64,000 nucleotides of DNA. Source: Nocardia pneumoniae NBRC 100136. Its GTDB lineage: Bacteria > Actinomycetota > Actinomycetes > Mycobacteriales > Mycobacteriaceae. Of the stretch, positions 46,655 through 55,551 are shown piece by piece. Both the position numbers and the translations under genes were made by a program. Every line of letters begins with the position of its first letter. Position 1 is the first letter of the stretch. The notes under the pieces are model-generated. The model was not told where the DNA came from. It was given only the letters and a program-made list of their open reading frames with translations, and did not search any database. The stretch covers positions 39,949 to 103,948 of the forward strand of contig NZ_BAGF01000069.1 in the NCBI RefSeq assembly GCF_000308755.1, written 5' to 3'.

Positions 46655-47578
46655 TTAGGGGGTTAGGACTACTTTGCCGAGGTTGGCGCGGGTTTCGATG
46701 GCGGTGTGGGCTTCGGCGGCGTCTTCGAGGGGGTATTCGGCGTGGATGGCGGGGCGTAGCTGGCCGGAGGCGAAGTATTGCCACAGCTCTTGGCGCCAGT
46801 GGTCGTAGGTGTCGGGGCGTTCCCGGGCGATGCGGCCCATCTGGAAGCCGACCACCGATTTCGCGCCGATGAGCAGGTCGTATGCCTGGATGGTGCCGCC
46901 GCCGGAGCTGTAGGCGACCAGACGTCCACCGGGAGCCAGGGCGGCGATCGCGGGCGTGAGCAGGTCGCCGCCGACGGCATCGAGGACGTAGTCGACGGGC
47001 GCGCCCCAGGACTCCTGGCCGTACCCGACCACGTCGTCGGCGCCGAGCTTCTGCACGAACTCCGCCTTGGCGAGATCCGACACCGCGCCGACCACGCGCG
47101 CCGCGCCGCGCACCCGCGCCAGTTGGAGCGCGAGGTGGCCGACGCCGCTCGCGGCGGCGGTGATCAGCGCGGACTCCCCTTCCTTGGGTGACGCCGCGTC
47201 GAGCGCACCGAGCGCCACCAGCCCGCTGCGCACCAAGGCGACGGCATCGACAGCGGAGGCTCCGTCGGGGATCGGCGAGGCCATGGCCGCCGAGAGCAGC
47301 GCGTAGTCGGCGTAGCCGTGGCCGAACACCAGGCCGGTCACGCGGTAGCCGGGCGCATACCCGTCGACGCCGTCGCCTACCGCGACCACCTCACCGGCGA
47401 TCTCCCCGCCCAGCGGGATCGGTTCCCGCTGCTCGCGCACCTTCCGCACCACCGGCAGGGTCACCCCGACCGCCTCGACGCGGACCAGGAGCTCGCCCGG
47501 CCCTGGCGTCGGGACCTCGACCGAGACGAGCTCGAGCACCTCGGGACCACCGCTGCACTCGTATTGCACCCGCCGCAT
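46655..47578 (-). CDS. Zinc-free NADPH:quinone oxidoreductase-like MDR protein
   Basis: A 307-residue medium-chain dehydrogenase/reductase. The GroES-like N-terminal half has RVEAVGVTLPVVRKVREQRE and PLGGEIAGEVVAVGDGV. The Rossmann half has ALITAAASGVGHLALQLARV (AAASGVG as the NADPH loop) and VDYVLDAVGGDLLTPAI. The zinc-binding Cys/His set of alcohol dehydrogenases is absent, as in quinone oxidoreductases. ATG at 47578 has GGAGG. The substrate is unknown. Confidence 0.9.
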   Translation of the reverse strand: MRRVQYECSGGPEVLELVSVEVPTPGPGELLVRVEAVGVTLPVVRKVREQREPIPLGGEIAGEVVAVGDGVDGYAPGYRVTGLVFGHGYADYALLSAAMASPIPDGASAVDAVALVRSGLVALGALDAASPKEGESALITAAASGVGHLALQLARVRGAARVVGAVSDLAKAEFVQKLGADDVVGYGQESWGAPVDYVLDAVGGDLLTPAIAALAPGGRLVAYSSGGGTIQAYDLLIGAKSVVGFQMGRIARERPDTYDHWRQELWQYFASGQLRPAIHAEYPLEDAAEAHTAIETRANLGKVVLTP

Positions 47579-47771
47579 CGCACCTCCAGAAATCGTTAGA
47601 AGGGGCAACGGTAACGCTCGACCGCACTCAACTACACGCTGTAGTGCTGCATCTCACCGTCTCTTGCCATCGGCTGAGAGGTTGCCCACAAATCCTGCGA
47701 ATCGGGTCGGCGCACCGTCAGCACGACTGGCCCAGGCCGCGAACCAGAGTCCGGCACAAACCGCGAGCGAG

Positions 47772-48125
47772 TTCGTCCGATGCCGGTTCGGCGTCCGGAC
47801 CGTACTGGTAGTAGCGAAGAAACGCCGGATGGAAGCAGGTCCCGTCGAGCAAAGACGCGGCGGCGATCACGTCAATGCCGTCCTGCGGCACAGCTCGGCC
47901 GATATGGCCGCCGCGGAGCAGGCGGTTCGCGATTCGGCACTCGACTGGACGATCGTCCGCGCGCCGCAGCTCACCGACAACGCGGCGAAGGGCTCATACC
48001 GCACGGCGGTCGAGCGCAACGTACTGTTCGGCATCCGCATCACCCGCGACGACCTGGCCACCTGTCTGCTCGACCTGACTGCCGACCAGGCAGCGATCCA
48101 CAAACATGTCAATGTCGCGAACTGA
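47772..48125 (+). pseudogene. C-terminal remnant of an NAD(P)-binding (NmrA/SDR) protein
   Basis: The plus frame ending at 48125 carries the second half of an atypical SDR: NAVLRHSSADMAAAEQAVRD, SALDWTIVRAPQLTDNAAKG, YRTAVERNV and ITRDDLATCLLDL. The N-terminal nucleotide-binding half, with its GxxGxxG, is absent, and sequence before about 47772 is not coding-like. No plausible start with ribosome site was found. A truncated gene, distinct in sequence from the NmrA-like pseudogene at 40415. Confidence 0.65.
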
Positions 48126-48171
48126 TCGCGCGAGCTTCACGGAGCCGACGTTGCGACAGTAGCGTGACCAT

Positions 48172-49008
48172 ATGGAGCCGACCACGGAGGTGGTGACGGC
48201 GCGTCCGGCACCCATGCTCGCGGCGTTCATCGACCGCTATCTCGGCTACCGCATGTCCGGGTTCGCCGCGTCGATCCATCGCGGGTTGCCTTCGCGGCAT
48301 ATGACTTTCATCGTGGCCATCGGCCCCACCATTGATGTCGTCGAGCAGACCGATCCGCGTCAGTCCCCGCAGAACTACCGGTGCGTGCTCAGCGGTCTGC
48401 AGGCGAGCACCGCGCTGATCGCACACGACGGCTACCAGGAGGGGGTGGCCGTGGCGTTGACGCCGCTGGGCTGTCGAACACTGTTCGGCATGCCCGCCGC
48501 CGCGCTGTGGGATACGTCGGTCGAATTCGCCGACGTGGTGGGGCCGGTGGGCGTGCAGCTGTGGGAGCGGTTGCAGCACGCGCCGACCTGGCCGGAACGC
48601 TTCGCCGCCTGCGACAGCGTGCTGTCGGCCCTCGCCGATCCCGATCGCGTGGTCGGTCCCGAGCTCACTTGGGCATGGCGCGCGGTGGTCCGTTCCGGCG
48701 GCGGGATCGCGGTCGGCCCGCTGGCCGAGGAGATCGGGTGGAGCAGGCAGCATCTCACCCGCCGGTTCAGTCGAGAATTCGGGTTGAGTCCGAAACTGGC
48801 GGCCCGGATCACCCGTTTCGAGCGGGCACGCCGGATGCTCGCGCACACCCCATCCTTCATCACGATCGCCCAGGTGGCGGCCGCCTGCGGCTACTACGAC
48901 CAAGCCCATCTCGATCGCGACTTCGCCGACCTGGCGGGGACCAGCCCGACGGCCTGGCTGGCCGAGGAGGTTCCATCCGTCCAAGCCTCCGACGAGGCCG
49001 CCGGATGA
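48172..49008 (+). CDS. AraC-family transcriptional regulator
   Basis: A 278-residue regulator with a divergent N-terminal sensing domain and two C-terminal helix-turn-helix motifs: GIAVGPLAEEIGWSRQHLTR with FSREFGLSPKLAARITRFER, then ITIAQVAAACGYYDQAHLDR. ATG at 48172 lacks a ribosome site and sits six bases after a -10-like TAGCGT (48160-48165), suggesting a leaderless message. Its stop overlaps the start of the VOC gene, so both are one transcript and the VOC protein is a likely functional partner. Confidence 0.9.
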   Translation: MEPTTEVVTARPAPMLAAFIDRYLGYRMSGFAASIHRGLPSRHMTFIVAIGPTIDVVEQTDPRQSPQNYRCVLSGLQASTALIAHDGYQEGVAVALTPLGCRTLFGMPAAALWDTSVEFADVVGPVGVQLWERLQHAPTWPERFAACDSVLSALADPDRVVGPELTWAWRAVVRSGGGIAVGPLAEEIGWSRQHLTRRFSREFGLSPKLAARITRFERARRMLAHTPSFITIAQVAAACGYYDQAHLDRDFADLAGTSPTAWLAEEVPSVQASDEAAG

Positions 49009-49442
49009 CGATGAGGGGCATGACGAACCCGATAACAACCGAAACCGGCACCCGCACCGCCGTCTGGCCCACCCTCACCTTCCGCGACGCCGCCGCGATG
49101 GAAACGTTCCTCGTCGAGGCGTTCGGATTCCAGCAGACCGCGCGCTACACCCGCGAGGACGACCCCTCCATCGTCGAACACGCCGAACTGCGCTGGCCGC
49201 TGGGCGGCGGCATCATGTTCGGCTCGGCGGGCAAGGACGACAGCCCCTTCGGCACCCGCCCGCCCGGCACCGACTCCGTCTACCTGGTCTGCGACGACCC
49301 GGACGCCCTGTTCGACCGCGCCACCGCCGCGGGCGCCGAGGTGGTCCGCGGCCTGCGCGACGAAGATTACGGCTCCCGCGGTTTCACCGTCCGCGACCCG
49401 GAGGGCAACCTCTGGAGCTTCGGCACCTACTGGGGGGCATAG
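49005..49442 (+). CDS. VOC-superfamily (glyoxalase/bleomycin-resistance-like) protein
   Basis: A 145-residue protein with the paired beta-alpha-beta-beta-beta layout: WPTLTFRDAAAMETFLVEAF, then DSVYLVCDDPDALFDRATAA and the terminal RGFTVRDPEGNLWSFGTYWG. Metal ligands are plausible at the His in VEHAELRW and the Glu in DPEGNLW. The ATG at 49005 overlaps the AraC stop (ATGA); a second ATG at 49020 (MTNPITTETG) is possible. Often annotated as dehydratase-like or resistance protein; substrate unknown. Confidence 0.87.
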   Translation: MTMRGMTNPITTETGTRTAVWPTLTFRDAAAMETFLVEAFGFQQTARYTREDDPSIVEHAELRWPLGGGIMFGSAGKDDSPFGTRPPGTDSVYLVCDDPDALFDRATAAGAEVVRGLRDEDYGSRGFTVRDPEGNLWSFGTYWGA

Positions 49443-49443
49443 C

Positions 49444-49511
49444 CTTCGCTCGGCCCGCTCCGGGCCGATCGAAGGCTCGAGGCAGCCGCTTGTGCGCCGG
49501 GCCGAGCGAAG
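49444..49511. terminator. Bidirectional terminator after the VOC gene
   Basis: CTTCGCTCGGCCCG (49444-49457) and CGGGCCGAGCGAAG (49498-49511) are perfect 14-base complements. A smaller nested hairpin (GCCCG-CTC-CGGGC) shares the left arm and could form instead. Convergent genes flank it. Confidence 0.7.
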
Positions 49512-49524
49512 TCGAGGCAGCCTC

Positions 49525-50430
49525 TCAACGGCCGCCGAGTCCCGACATCGCGATGCCGCGGATGAACGCGCGCTGGGCGATCGCGTAGATCACCAGCAGC
49601 GGAAGCAGGATGACGACCGCGGCGGCCATGAGGATCGGCCACTGGGTGTGGTACTGGCCTTGCAGCCGGATCAGGCCCAGTGTCGCCGTGGCGACGTCCT
49701 CGCGCTGGATCATCACCAACGGCCAGAGGAAGTCGTTCCACACGGTGATCCAGGTGAGCACGGCGAGCACCATGAGGGCCGGACGGGTGTGCGGGAGCAG
49801 GACCCGCCAATAGACCTGCCAGGTGGTGCAGCCGTCGAGGATGGCGGCCTCTTCCAGTTCCGTCGGCAGTGTGCGGAAGAACTGGCGCATCAGATAGGTG
49901 CCGAACGCGCTGCCGAAGAGGCCGGGCACGATCATCGCCCACGGGGTGTCCACCCAGCCGAACGCGCGCATCAGCAGGAACTGGGGAATCACCGTCACGG
50001 TCAGCGGCACCATCAGCGTGGCGAGGTAGGCCAGGAACAACATGTCCCGACCGCGAAAACGCAAGCGCGCGAACGCATAACCGGCCAGCGAGCAGAAGAA
50101 GACCTGCCCCGCCGTGACGCACAGCGCGTAGACCGTGGTGTTGAGCAGCATTCGCCCAAGCGGCAGCAGCTGGAAAACCTTCCCGTAGTTGGACCACTGC
50201 GGCCGCTCCGGAAGCAACGCGGCGTCGGCGATCTCACCGTCGCACTTCAGCGACCCGGACACCGCCCACAGGATCGGCAGCAGCGCACACCACGCGACGC
50301 CGACCAGCGCGGCGTACACGGCGGCACCCCGGACCACCCGCCGCACGATCGCCCGCTCGGCCCGGCCGCGCGCGACAACCGCGCCGCACCGCACCGGGAG
50401 CGCGCGCCGCACCACCTCGACAGCGTTCAT
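49525..50430 (-). CDS. Carbohydrate ABC transporter permease, MalG type
   Basis: A 301-residue inner-membrane subunit with six helices and the EAA coupling loop ELEEAAILDGCTTWQVYWRV. The C-terminus ends QRAFIRGIAMSGLGGR, typical of MalG/AraQ subunits. ATG at 50430 overlaps the stop of the MalF-type gene (ATGA). Last gene of a three-gene importer lacking an ATPase gene. Confidence 0.92.
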   Translation of the reverse strand: MNAVEVVRRALPVRCGAVVARGRAERAIVRRVVRGAAVYAALVGVAWCALLPILWAVSGSLKCDGEIADAALLPERPQWSNYGKVFQLLPLGRMLLNTTVYALCVTAGQVFFCSLAGYAFARLRFRGRDMLFLAYLATLMVPLTVTVIPQFLLMRAFGWVDTPWAMIVPGLFGSAFGTYLMRQFFRTLPTELEEAAILDGCTTWQVYWRVLLPHTRPALMVLAVLTWITVWNDFLWPLVMIQREDVATATLGLIRLQGQYHTQWPILMAAAVVILLPLLVIYAIAQRAFIRGIAMSGLGGR

Positions 50431-51350
50431 TGCTCGACCTCCGCCCGCCGGGCCATCCGCAATTGCAGCAGGGTCAGCAGAAACAGCATCGCGAAAATCA
50501 CCCAGGCGAGCGCGGAGGCGTAGCCCACCTCGTAGAAGCCGAACGCGTTCTGGAACAGCATGATCCCCAGCAGATAGGTGCCGGTCTCCGGACCGCCGTT
50601 ACCGCCGGTCAGCGCGTACGCCTGATCGAAGGCCTGCACCGAATTGATGATCGTGATGATGAAGACGAACGACAACGGCCCTCGGATCAGCGGCAAGGTG
50701 ATGGCGGAGAACCGCCGCAGCGCTCCGGCGCCGTCGATCTTCGCGGCTTCGTAGAGTGTCTCCGGCACGCCCTGCATGGCGGCGAGCAGGACGACCGTCG
50801 CGAACGGCACGCTCTTCCACACGGTGACGATGCTCAGCGACACCAGCGCCCAGTCCGGGTCGGTCAGCCACGGCACCGCGTCGATGCCGAACCAGCCGAC
50901 CGCGACGTTCAGCAGACCGTCATCGGTGAACAAGAACCGCCACACCACCGCCATGGCGACGGCGGAAGCGACCAACGGCAGGAACGCTATCGTCCGGAAG
51001 ATGCCGATACCGGCCAGCTTTCGGTTCAGCACCGCGGCGACCGCGAGTCCGATCACCACGGTGGGGACCAAAGTGAGCACCGTGAAAACAGCCGTGTTGC
51101 GCACCGCGATGAGAAACAGCGGATCGGATCCGAACAGCCTCCGATAGTTTCCCAGGCCGACGAACCGCATGGGGCCGAACAAGTCCCACGAATGGAAACT
51201 CAGATAGAGCGAAAACCCCAAGGGGAACAACAGGAAAACCGCTACGGCTCCCACATTGGGCGCGACGAATGCCCAACCAGCCCGTTCCCGCCGCCGCGCC
51301 AAGCGAGATGGTGCTTTGCTCGTGGTTTGCGATCGCTGCGCTCGGCTCAT
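50427..51350 (-). CDS. Carbohydrate ABC transporter permease, MalF type
   Basis: A 307-residue membrane subunit: basic N-terminus, six helices, signature PNVGAVAVFLLFPLGFSLYL and EAA loop ETLYEAAKIDGAGALRRFSA. ATG at 51350 overlaps the stop of the binding-protein gene (ATGA). The longer open frame upstream is an artefact of reading through that gene. Confidence 0.92.
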   Translation of the reverse strand: MSRAQRSQTTSKAPSRLARRRERAGWAFVAPNVGAVAVFLLFPLGFSLYLSFHSWDLFGPMRFVGLGNYRRLFGSDPLFLIAVRNTAVFTVLTLVPTVVIGLAVAAVLNRKLAGIGIFRTIAFLPLVASAVAMAVVWRFLFTDDGLLNVAVGWFGIDAVPWLTDPDWALVSLSIVTVWKSVPFATVVLLAAMQGVPETLYEAAKIDGAGALRRFSAITLPLIRGPLSFVFIITIINSVQAFDQAYALTGGNGGPETGTYLLGIMLFQNAFGFYEVGYASALAWVIFAMLFLLTLLQLRMARRAEVEQ

Positions 51351-52663
51351 CGCGCCGCCAGGAGAGCGTCGACGTCGGAGGCGAACCGGCCGTTCAAGGA
51401 ATCGGCGGTGGCGGCACCGCGCAGGACGCGGTTGGAGCCCCGCTCGAGCAATGCGGAAACCTTGCCCCAGACAGGTGTCACCGGCAGGGGCCGCGAGTTG
51501 GCCGGGCCGTCGGTGAACACCTCGAGATTCCGGATCTCGCGGTGCGCGGCGGCGAACCCCGGCGAACTCATGGCGGACTTCAGCACCGGAACGAACAGGC
51601 CGGACGCGGCGATGATCTCCTGTCCCACCGGCCCGGTCGCGAATTTGACGAATTCCCAAGCCTGTTCGATGCGCGGACTATCCGACGCAATGGACAGTCC
51701 GGTGCTGCCGACGTCGGTGATCGCGCCCGGACCGCCGCGCGGACCTGCGGGCAGTACCGTGACGTCGATGGCGAGATCATCGTGCCCGGCGAATTCGGAG
51801 TACAGCCAATGCCCGCCCAACGCCATGGCCGCCCGCCCCCTCCGGAACAGGTCCGGCGCCGAAACCGACAGCGTATCGGCGGCTTTCGGCGCCACGCGGT
51901 GGCGCACCGCGAGGTCGGCGTAGAACTGGAATCCTTCGGCGAAACGCGGATCACCGATATTGGTCCTGGTCGGATTCACCGACGGGGTGAACCATTCGGC
52001 GCCGTTGTTCATGCCGAAGCAGGCTGCTGAGAAGTAGGGCACCCAGGCGTCGGCGAAGCCCCACCGGGTCCGCCCCGACGAATCGCGCTCGGTCAAAGCG
52101 CTGGCGGCGGCGAGGAACTCGTCGAACGACCAGGCTTCCCGCCAGCGAGCGGGCGGCGTGATTCCCGCGTCGGCGAACAATTCGCGGTTGTAGTAGAGGA
52201 ATACCCCCGACCATTGCTCGGGCAGGGCGTACTGACCACCGGCGTAGTTGAAGGTGTCGTAGAGTGCCGGGTAGCTGTCGACGCGCAACTGGGCAGCGTA
52301 CTGCGGATCGCGCTCCAGCAGCGTGTTCAGATCCAGCAGCACACCGCGATCGGCCAAGCCGGAATACAGCAGCTCCCAGGCCATCAGCACGTCCGGGCAC
52401 TTGCCGCCCGCGCAATAGGTGAGCATCTGCTGCATCGGGTCGGGACCCGACATGATGGTGCGAATCCGGATGCCGGGATGTCGCTTCCGGAACTCGTCGA
52501 TGATCTTCAGCCGCACCCGCGCCTCTTCCGGCCTGGCCTGGAAGAAGAACGTCAGCGCGTCGTCATCGGAGCCGCAGCCGCCGGTCGCCAGCAGCGGGGC
52601 GGCCAGCGCCGACCCGAGCAGCGTCCGGCGACGGACCCGGGCGACGGTATCGGCAGGCAACAC
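51347..52663 (-). CDS. Carbohydrate ABC transporter substrate-binding lipoprotein
   Basis: A 438-residue extracellular binding protein of the MalE/UgpB class. The signal carries an RRR motif and a lipobox (RRRTLLGSALAAPLLATGGC), so Tat export is possible. Fold landmarks are DVLMAWELLYSGLADRGVLL, FNYAGGQYALPEQWSGVFLY and AAMALGGHWLY. GTG at 52663 follows GGAGGAGGGCT. First gene of the importer; the sugar is unknown. A shared MsiK-type ATPase probably energises it, because none is encoded here. Confidence 0.9.
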   Translation of the reverse strand: MLPADTVARVRRRTLLGSALAAPLLATGGCGSDDDALTFFFQARPEEARVRLKIIDEFRKRHPGIRIRTIMSGPDPMQQMLTYCAGGKCPDVLMAWELLYSGLADRGVLLDLNTLLERDPQYAAQLRVDSYPALYDTFNYAGGQYALPEQWSGVFLYYNRELFADAGITPPARWREAWSFDEFLAAASALTERDSSGRTRWGFADAWVPYFSAACFGMNNGAEWFTPSVNPTRTNIGDPRFAEGFQFYADLAVRHRVAPKAADTLSVSAPDLFRRGRAAMALGGHWLYSEFAGHDDLAIDVTVLPAGPRGGPGAITDVGSTGLSIASDSPRIEQAWEFVKFATGPVGQEIIAASGLFVPVLKSAMSSPGFAAAHREIRNLEVFTDGPANSRPLPVTPVWGKVSALLERGSNRVLRGAATADSLNGRFASDVDALLAAR

Positions 52664-52864
52664 AGCCCTCCTCCAGGGCGGATGTGGACCTTCTTCGAAC
52701 CGCATGGCAGCATACGTTCGGCTATCACAAGGTGACGGCTGACACATGAACAATATTTCACGCTGCTCGCCTGGCGGCCGGAATCGGCACGACGGTGATC
52801 ATCGATCGGATACGTTGTCACGTGTTTCAGCAAGATCCTGCGCGTTTTACAGGAGAGTAGGCAG

Positions 52865-55123
52865 ATGGCGACAATCGAATATCTGCGGACCGATCCCGAT
52901 CTGCCGCCCGTCGGCGTGGTCGACAAGTCCCCGATCACGCCAGGCAAGAAATTGATCTTCGCCGGGATCGCCGTACTGGGCGCCATAGCCTGGGCGGTAC
53001 TCGCCATCTCACGTGGCGAATCGGTCAACGCGGTGTGGATCGTGATCGCCGCGGTGAGCACGTACATCATCGCGTATCGGTTCTACGCCAGGTTCATCGA
53101 ACGCAAGATCACCAAGCCGCGCGACGACCTGGCCACGCCCGCCGAAATCCTGGAGAACGGCAAGGACTACATGCCGATGGACCGGCGGGTGCTCTACGGG
53201 CACCACTTCGCCGCCATCGCGGGCGCGGGTCCGCTGGTGGGTCCGGTGCTGGCCGCGCAGATGGGCTACCTGCCCGGGACCATCTGGATCGTGGTCGGCG
53301 TGGTGCTGGCCGGGGCGGTGCAGGACTACCTGGTGCTGTGGATCTCGATGAAGCGGCGCGGCCGCAGCCTCGGTCAGATGGCGCGCGACGAGTTGGGCGT
53401 GATCGGCGGCTGGGCGGCCATCGTCGGCATTCTCGTGATCATGATGATCCTGCTCGCTGTGCTCGCGCTGGTGGTGGTGAACGCCCTCGCGCACAGCCCG
53501 TGGGGCGTCTTCTCGATCGGCATGACCATCCCGATCGCGCTGTTCATGGGTGTCTACCTGCGGTTCCTGCGGCCGGGCAAGGTCGGCGAGGTGTCCGCGA
53601 TCGGGTTCGGTCTGCTGCTGCTGGCCATCGTGGGCGGCGGCTGGGTGTCGGAAACCGACTGGGGCGCGGACTGGTTCACGCTGTCGCCGGTGACCATCTC
53701 CTGGCTGCTGATCGCCTACGGCTTCTTCGCGTCGGTGCTTCCGGTGTGGTTGCTGCTGGCGCCGCGGGATTATCTGTCCACCTTCATGAAGGTCGGCACG
53801 ATCGTCCTGCTCGCGGTCGGCATCCTGGTCACGCTGCCGGTGTTGCAGGCCCCTGCGGTGTCGAGCTTCGCCGGTTCGGGCAAGGGTCCTGCGTTCGCGG
53901 GCTCGCTGTTCCCGTTCCTGTTCATCACCATCGCATGCGGCGCGCTCAGCGGTTTCCACGCGCTGGTCTCCTCTGGAACCACGCCGAAGCTGCTGGAGAA
54001 GGAATCGCACGCGCGCATGATCGGCTACGGCGGCATGCTGATGGAGTCGTTCGTCGCGGTGATGGCCATCATCACCGCCTCGATCATCGACCAGCACCTG
54101 TACTTCGCGATGAACGCGCCGGTCGGGCTCACCGGCGGCACCGCGGAGAAGGCCGCGGCCTACACCAACAGCCTCGGCCTCAGCGGTCCCGCCGTGACGC
54201 CCGCGGAGCTGAGCCAGGCCGCGAGCGACGTCGGCGAGACGACCATCATCTCCCGCACGGGCGGCGCGCCGACGCTGGCGGTCGGCATCTCCGAGGTGTT
54301 CCACCAGTTCCTCGGCGGCGCGAGCATGAAGTCGTTCTGGTACCACTTCGCGATCATGTTCGAGGCGCTGTTCATCCTCACCACGATCGACGCGGGGACC
54401 CGGGTGGCGCGGTTCATGCTGTCGGACGCCCTCGGCAATTTCGGCGGCGCGGCCGAGAAGTTCCGTGATCCGTCCTGGCGGGTCGGGGCGTGGCTGTGCT
54501 CGGCGGTCGTGGTCGGCGCGTGGGGGTCGATCCTGCTGATGGGCGTCACCGATCCGCTGGGCGGCATCAACACGCTGTTCCCGCTGTTCGGCATCGCCAA
54601 CCAGCTGCTCGCGGCGATGGCGTTGACCGTGGTGCTGGTGATTCTGGTGAAGAAGGGCCTGGCCAAATGGGCCTGGGTTCCTGGTATTCCGCTGGCCTGG
54701 GACCTCGCGGTGACCATGACCGCGTCCTGGCAGAAGATCTTCTCCGCGGATCCGAAGCTGGGTTACTGGAAGCAGCACAGCATCTGCCAGGCGGCACAGG
54801 AGGCCGGGAAACTGTGCCTGACCGCGAAGACCCCCGACGACATGAACGCGATCGTGCGCAACACCTTCATCCAGGGCACGTTGTCGATCGTGTTCGCGGC
54901 GCTGGTGCTGATCGTCGCGGTGGTCGGCGCGGTGGTCGCCTTCCGCGCCTGGCGCTCCAGCGAGACGACGACCACCGAGACTCCGGAGGAGCCGTCGAAG
55001 ATCTTCGCGCCCAGCGGATTCGTCGCCACCGCGGCGGAGCGGGAAGTCCAGAAGCAGTGGGACGAGCTGATCGCGACCGGACAGGTGCGCGCGCCCGGCG
55101 CGGCGCACGTGCACGCGCAATGA
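52865..55123 (+). CDS. cstA: CstA-type carbon-starvation / pyruvate-peptide transporter
   Basis: A 752-residue membrane protein with about 16-18 helices. Signatures: HHFAAIAGAGPLVGPVLAAQ, GCALSGFHALVSSGTTPKLL-like (here CGALSGFHALVSSGTTPKLL) and EALFILTTIDAGTRVARFML. CstA proteins import pyruvate or peptides when carbon is scarce. ATG at 52865 has AGGAG nine bases upstream. It is coupled to the small YbdD-like gene that follows, the classical pairing. Divergent from the sugar importer. Confidence 0.95.
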   Translation: MATIEYLRTDPDLPPVGVVDKSPITPGKKLIFAGIAVLGAIAWAVLAISRGESVNAVWIVIAAVSTYIIAYRFYARFIERKITKPRDDLATPAEILENGKDYMPMDRRVLYGHHFAAIAGAGPLVGPVLAAQMGYLPGTIWIVVGVVLAGAVQDYLVLWISMKRRGRSLGQMARDELGVIGGWAAIVGILVIMMILLAVLALVVVNALAHSPWGVFSIGMTIPIALFMGVYLRFLRPGKVGEVSAIGFGLLLLAIVGGGWVSETDWGADWFTLSPVTISWLLIAYGFFASVLPVWLLLAPRDYLSTFMKVGTIVLLAVGILVTLPVLQAPAVSSFAGSGKGPAFAGSLFPFLFITIACGALSGFHALVSSGTTPKLLEKESHARMIGYGGMLMESFVAVMAIITASIIDQHLYFAMNAPVGLTGGTAEKAAAYTNSLGLSGPAVTPAELSQAASDVGETTIISRTGGAPTLAVGISEVFHQFLGGASMKSFWYHFAIMFEALFILTTIDAGTRVARFMLSDALGNFGGAAEKFRDPSWRVGAWLCSAVVVGAWGSILLMGVTDPLGGINTLFPLFGIANQLLAAMALTVVLVILVKKGLAKWAWVPGIPLAWDLAVTMTASWQKIFSADPKLGYWKQHSICQAAQEAGKLCLTAKTPDDMNAIVRNTFIQGTLSIVFAALVLIVAVVGAVVAFRAWRSSETTTTETPEEPSKIFAPSGFVATAAEREVQKQWDELIATGQVRAPGAAHVHAQ

Positions 55124-55380
55124 GTAATTCCGCCGCCACGGGTGCCGACCGGTCCGCGCGACTGGTCGGCGCCCGGCTGCGCGCCACGGCCCGCGCCTGC
55201 GGGAACGGCGTTCGCGCCGGGATCTGGTGGTTCAACTCGATCCTGGGCGGGCGGGACTACCAGCGCTACGTCGAGCACCTGCGTCGCAGGCATCCGGACT
55301 GCGCGATTCCGACCGAGCGGGAGTACTGGCGGCAGCGCCATGCCGAGGCGGATCGCAACCCGGCCAACCGCTGCTGCTGA
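55120..55380 (+). CDS. YbdD/YjiX-family small protein (CstA partner)
   Basis: An 86-residue protein of the DUF466/KdiA family. Core RAGIWWFNSILGGRDYQRYV, then EHLRRRHPDCAIPTEREYWR with a terminal NPANRCC. These proteins are needed for activity of the cognate CstA-type transporter. ATG at 55120 overlaps the cstA stop (ATGA). Confidence 0.92.
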   Translation: MSNSAATGADRSARLVGARLRATARACGNGVRAGIWWFNSILGGRDYQRYVEHLRRRHPDCAIPTEREYWRQRHAEADRNPANRCC

Positions 55381-55551
55381 GCGAATTTTTTTCGGTGCGC
55401 GCCGCCGCATGTCGTTTTGGTGCTTCGCACTACTGCGCACCACGTATCAATGGTGCGATGTCATGACGCTTGTGCGAGGTGGCGACAGCACCCTGCATTG
55501 ATGGCGGATTTCCGCTAGCACGGGTCCGCCGTAGCTGACATTGTGGTTGGC

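Noticed and set aside
53009..55120. 703-codon minus-strand open frame opposite cstA
   Set aside because: cstA is unmistakable on the plus strand. The opposite frame is His/Arg/Asp-rich antisense noise.
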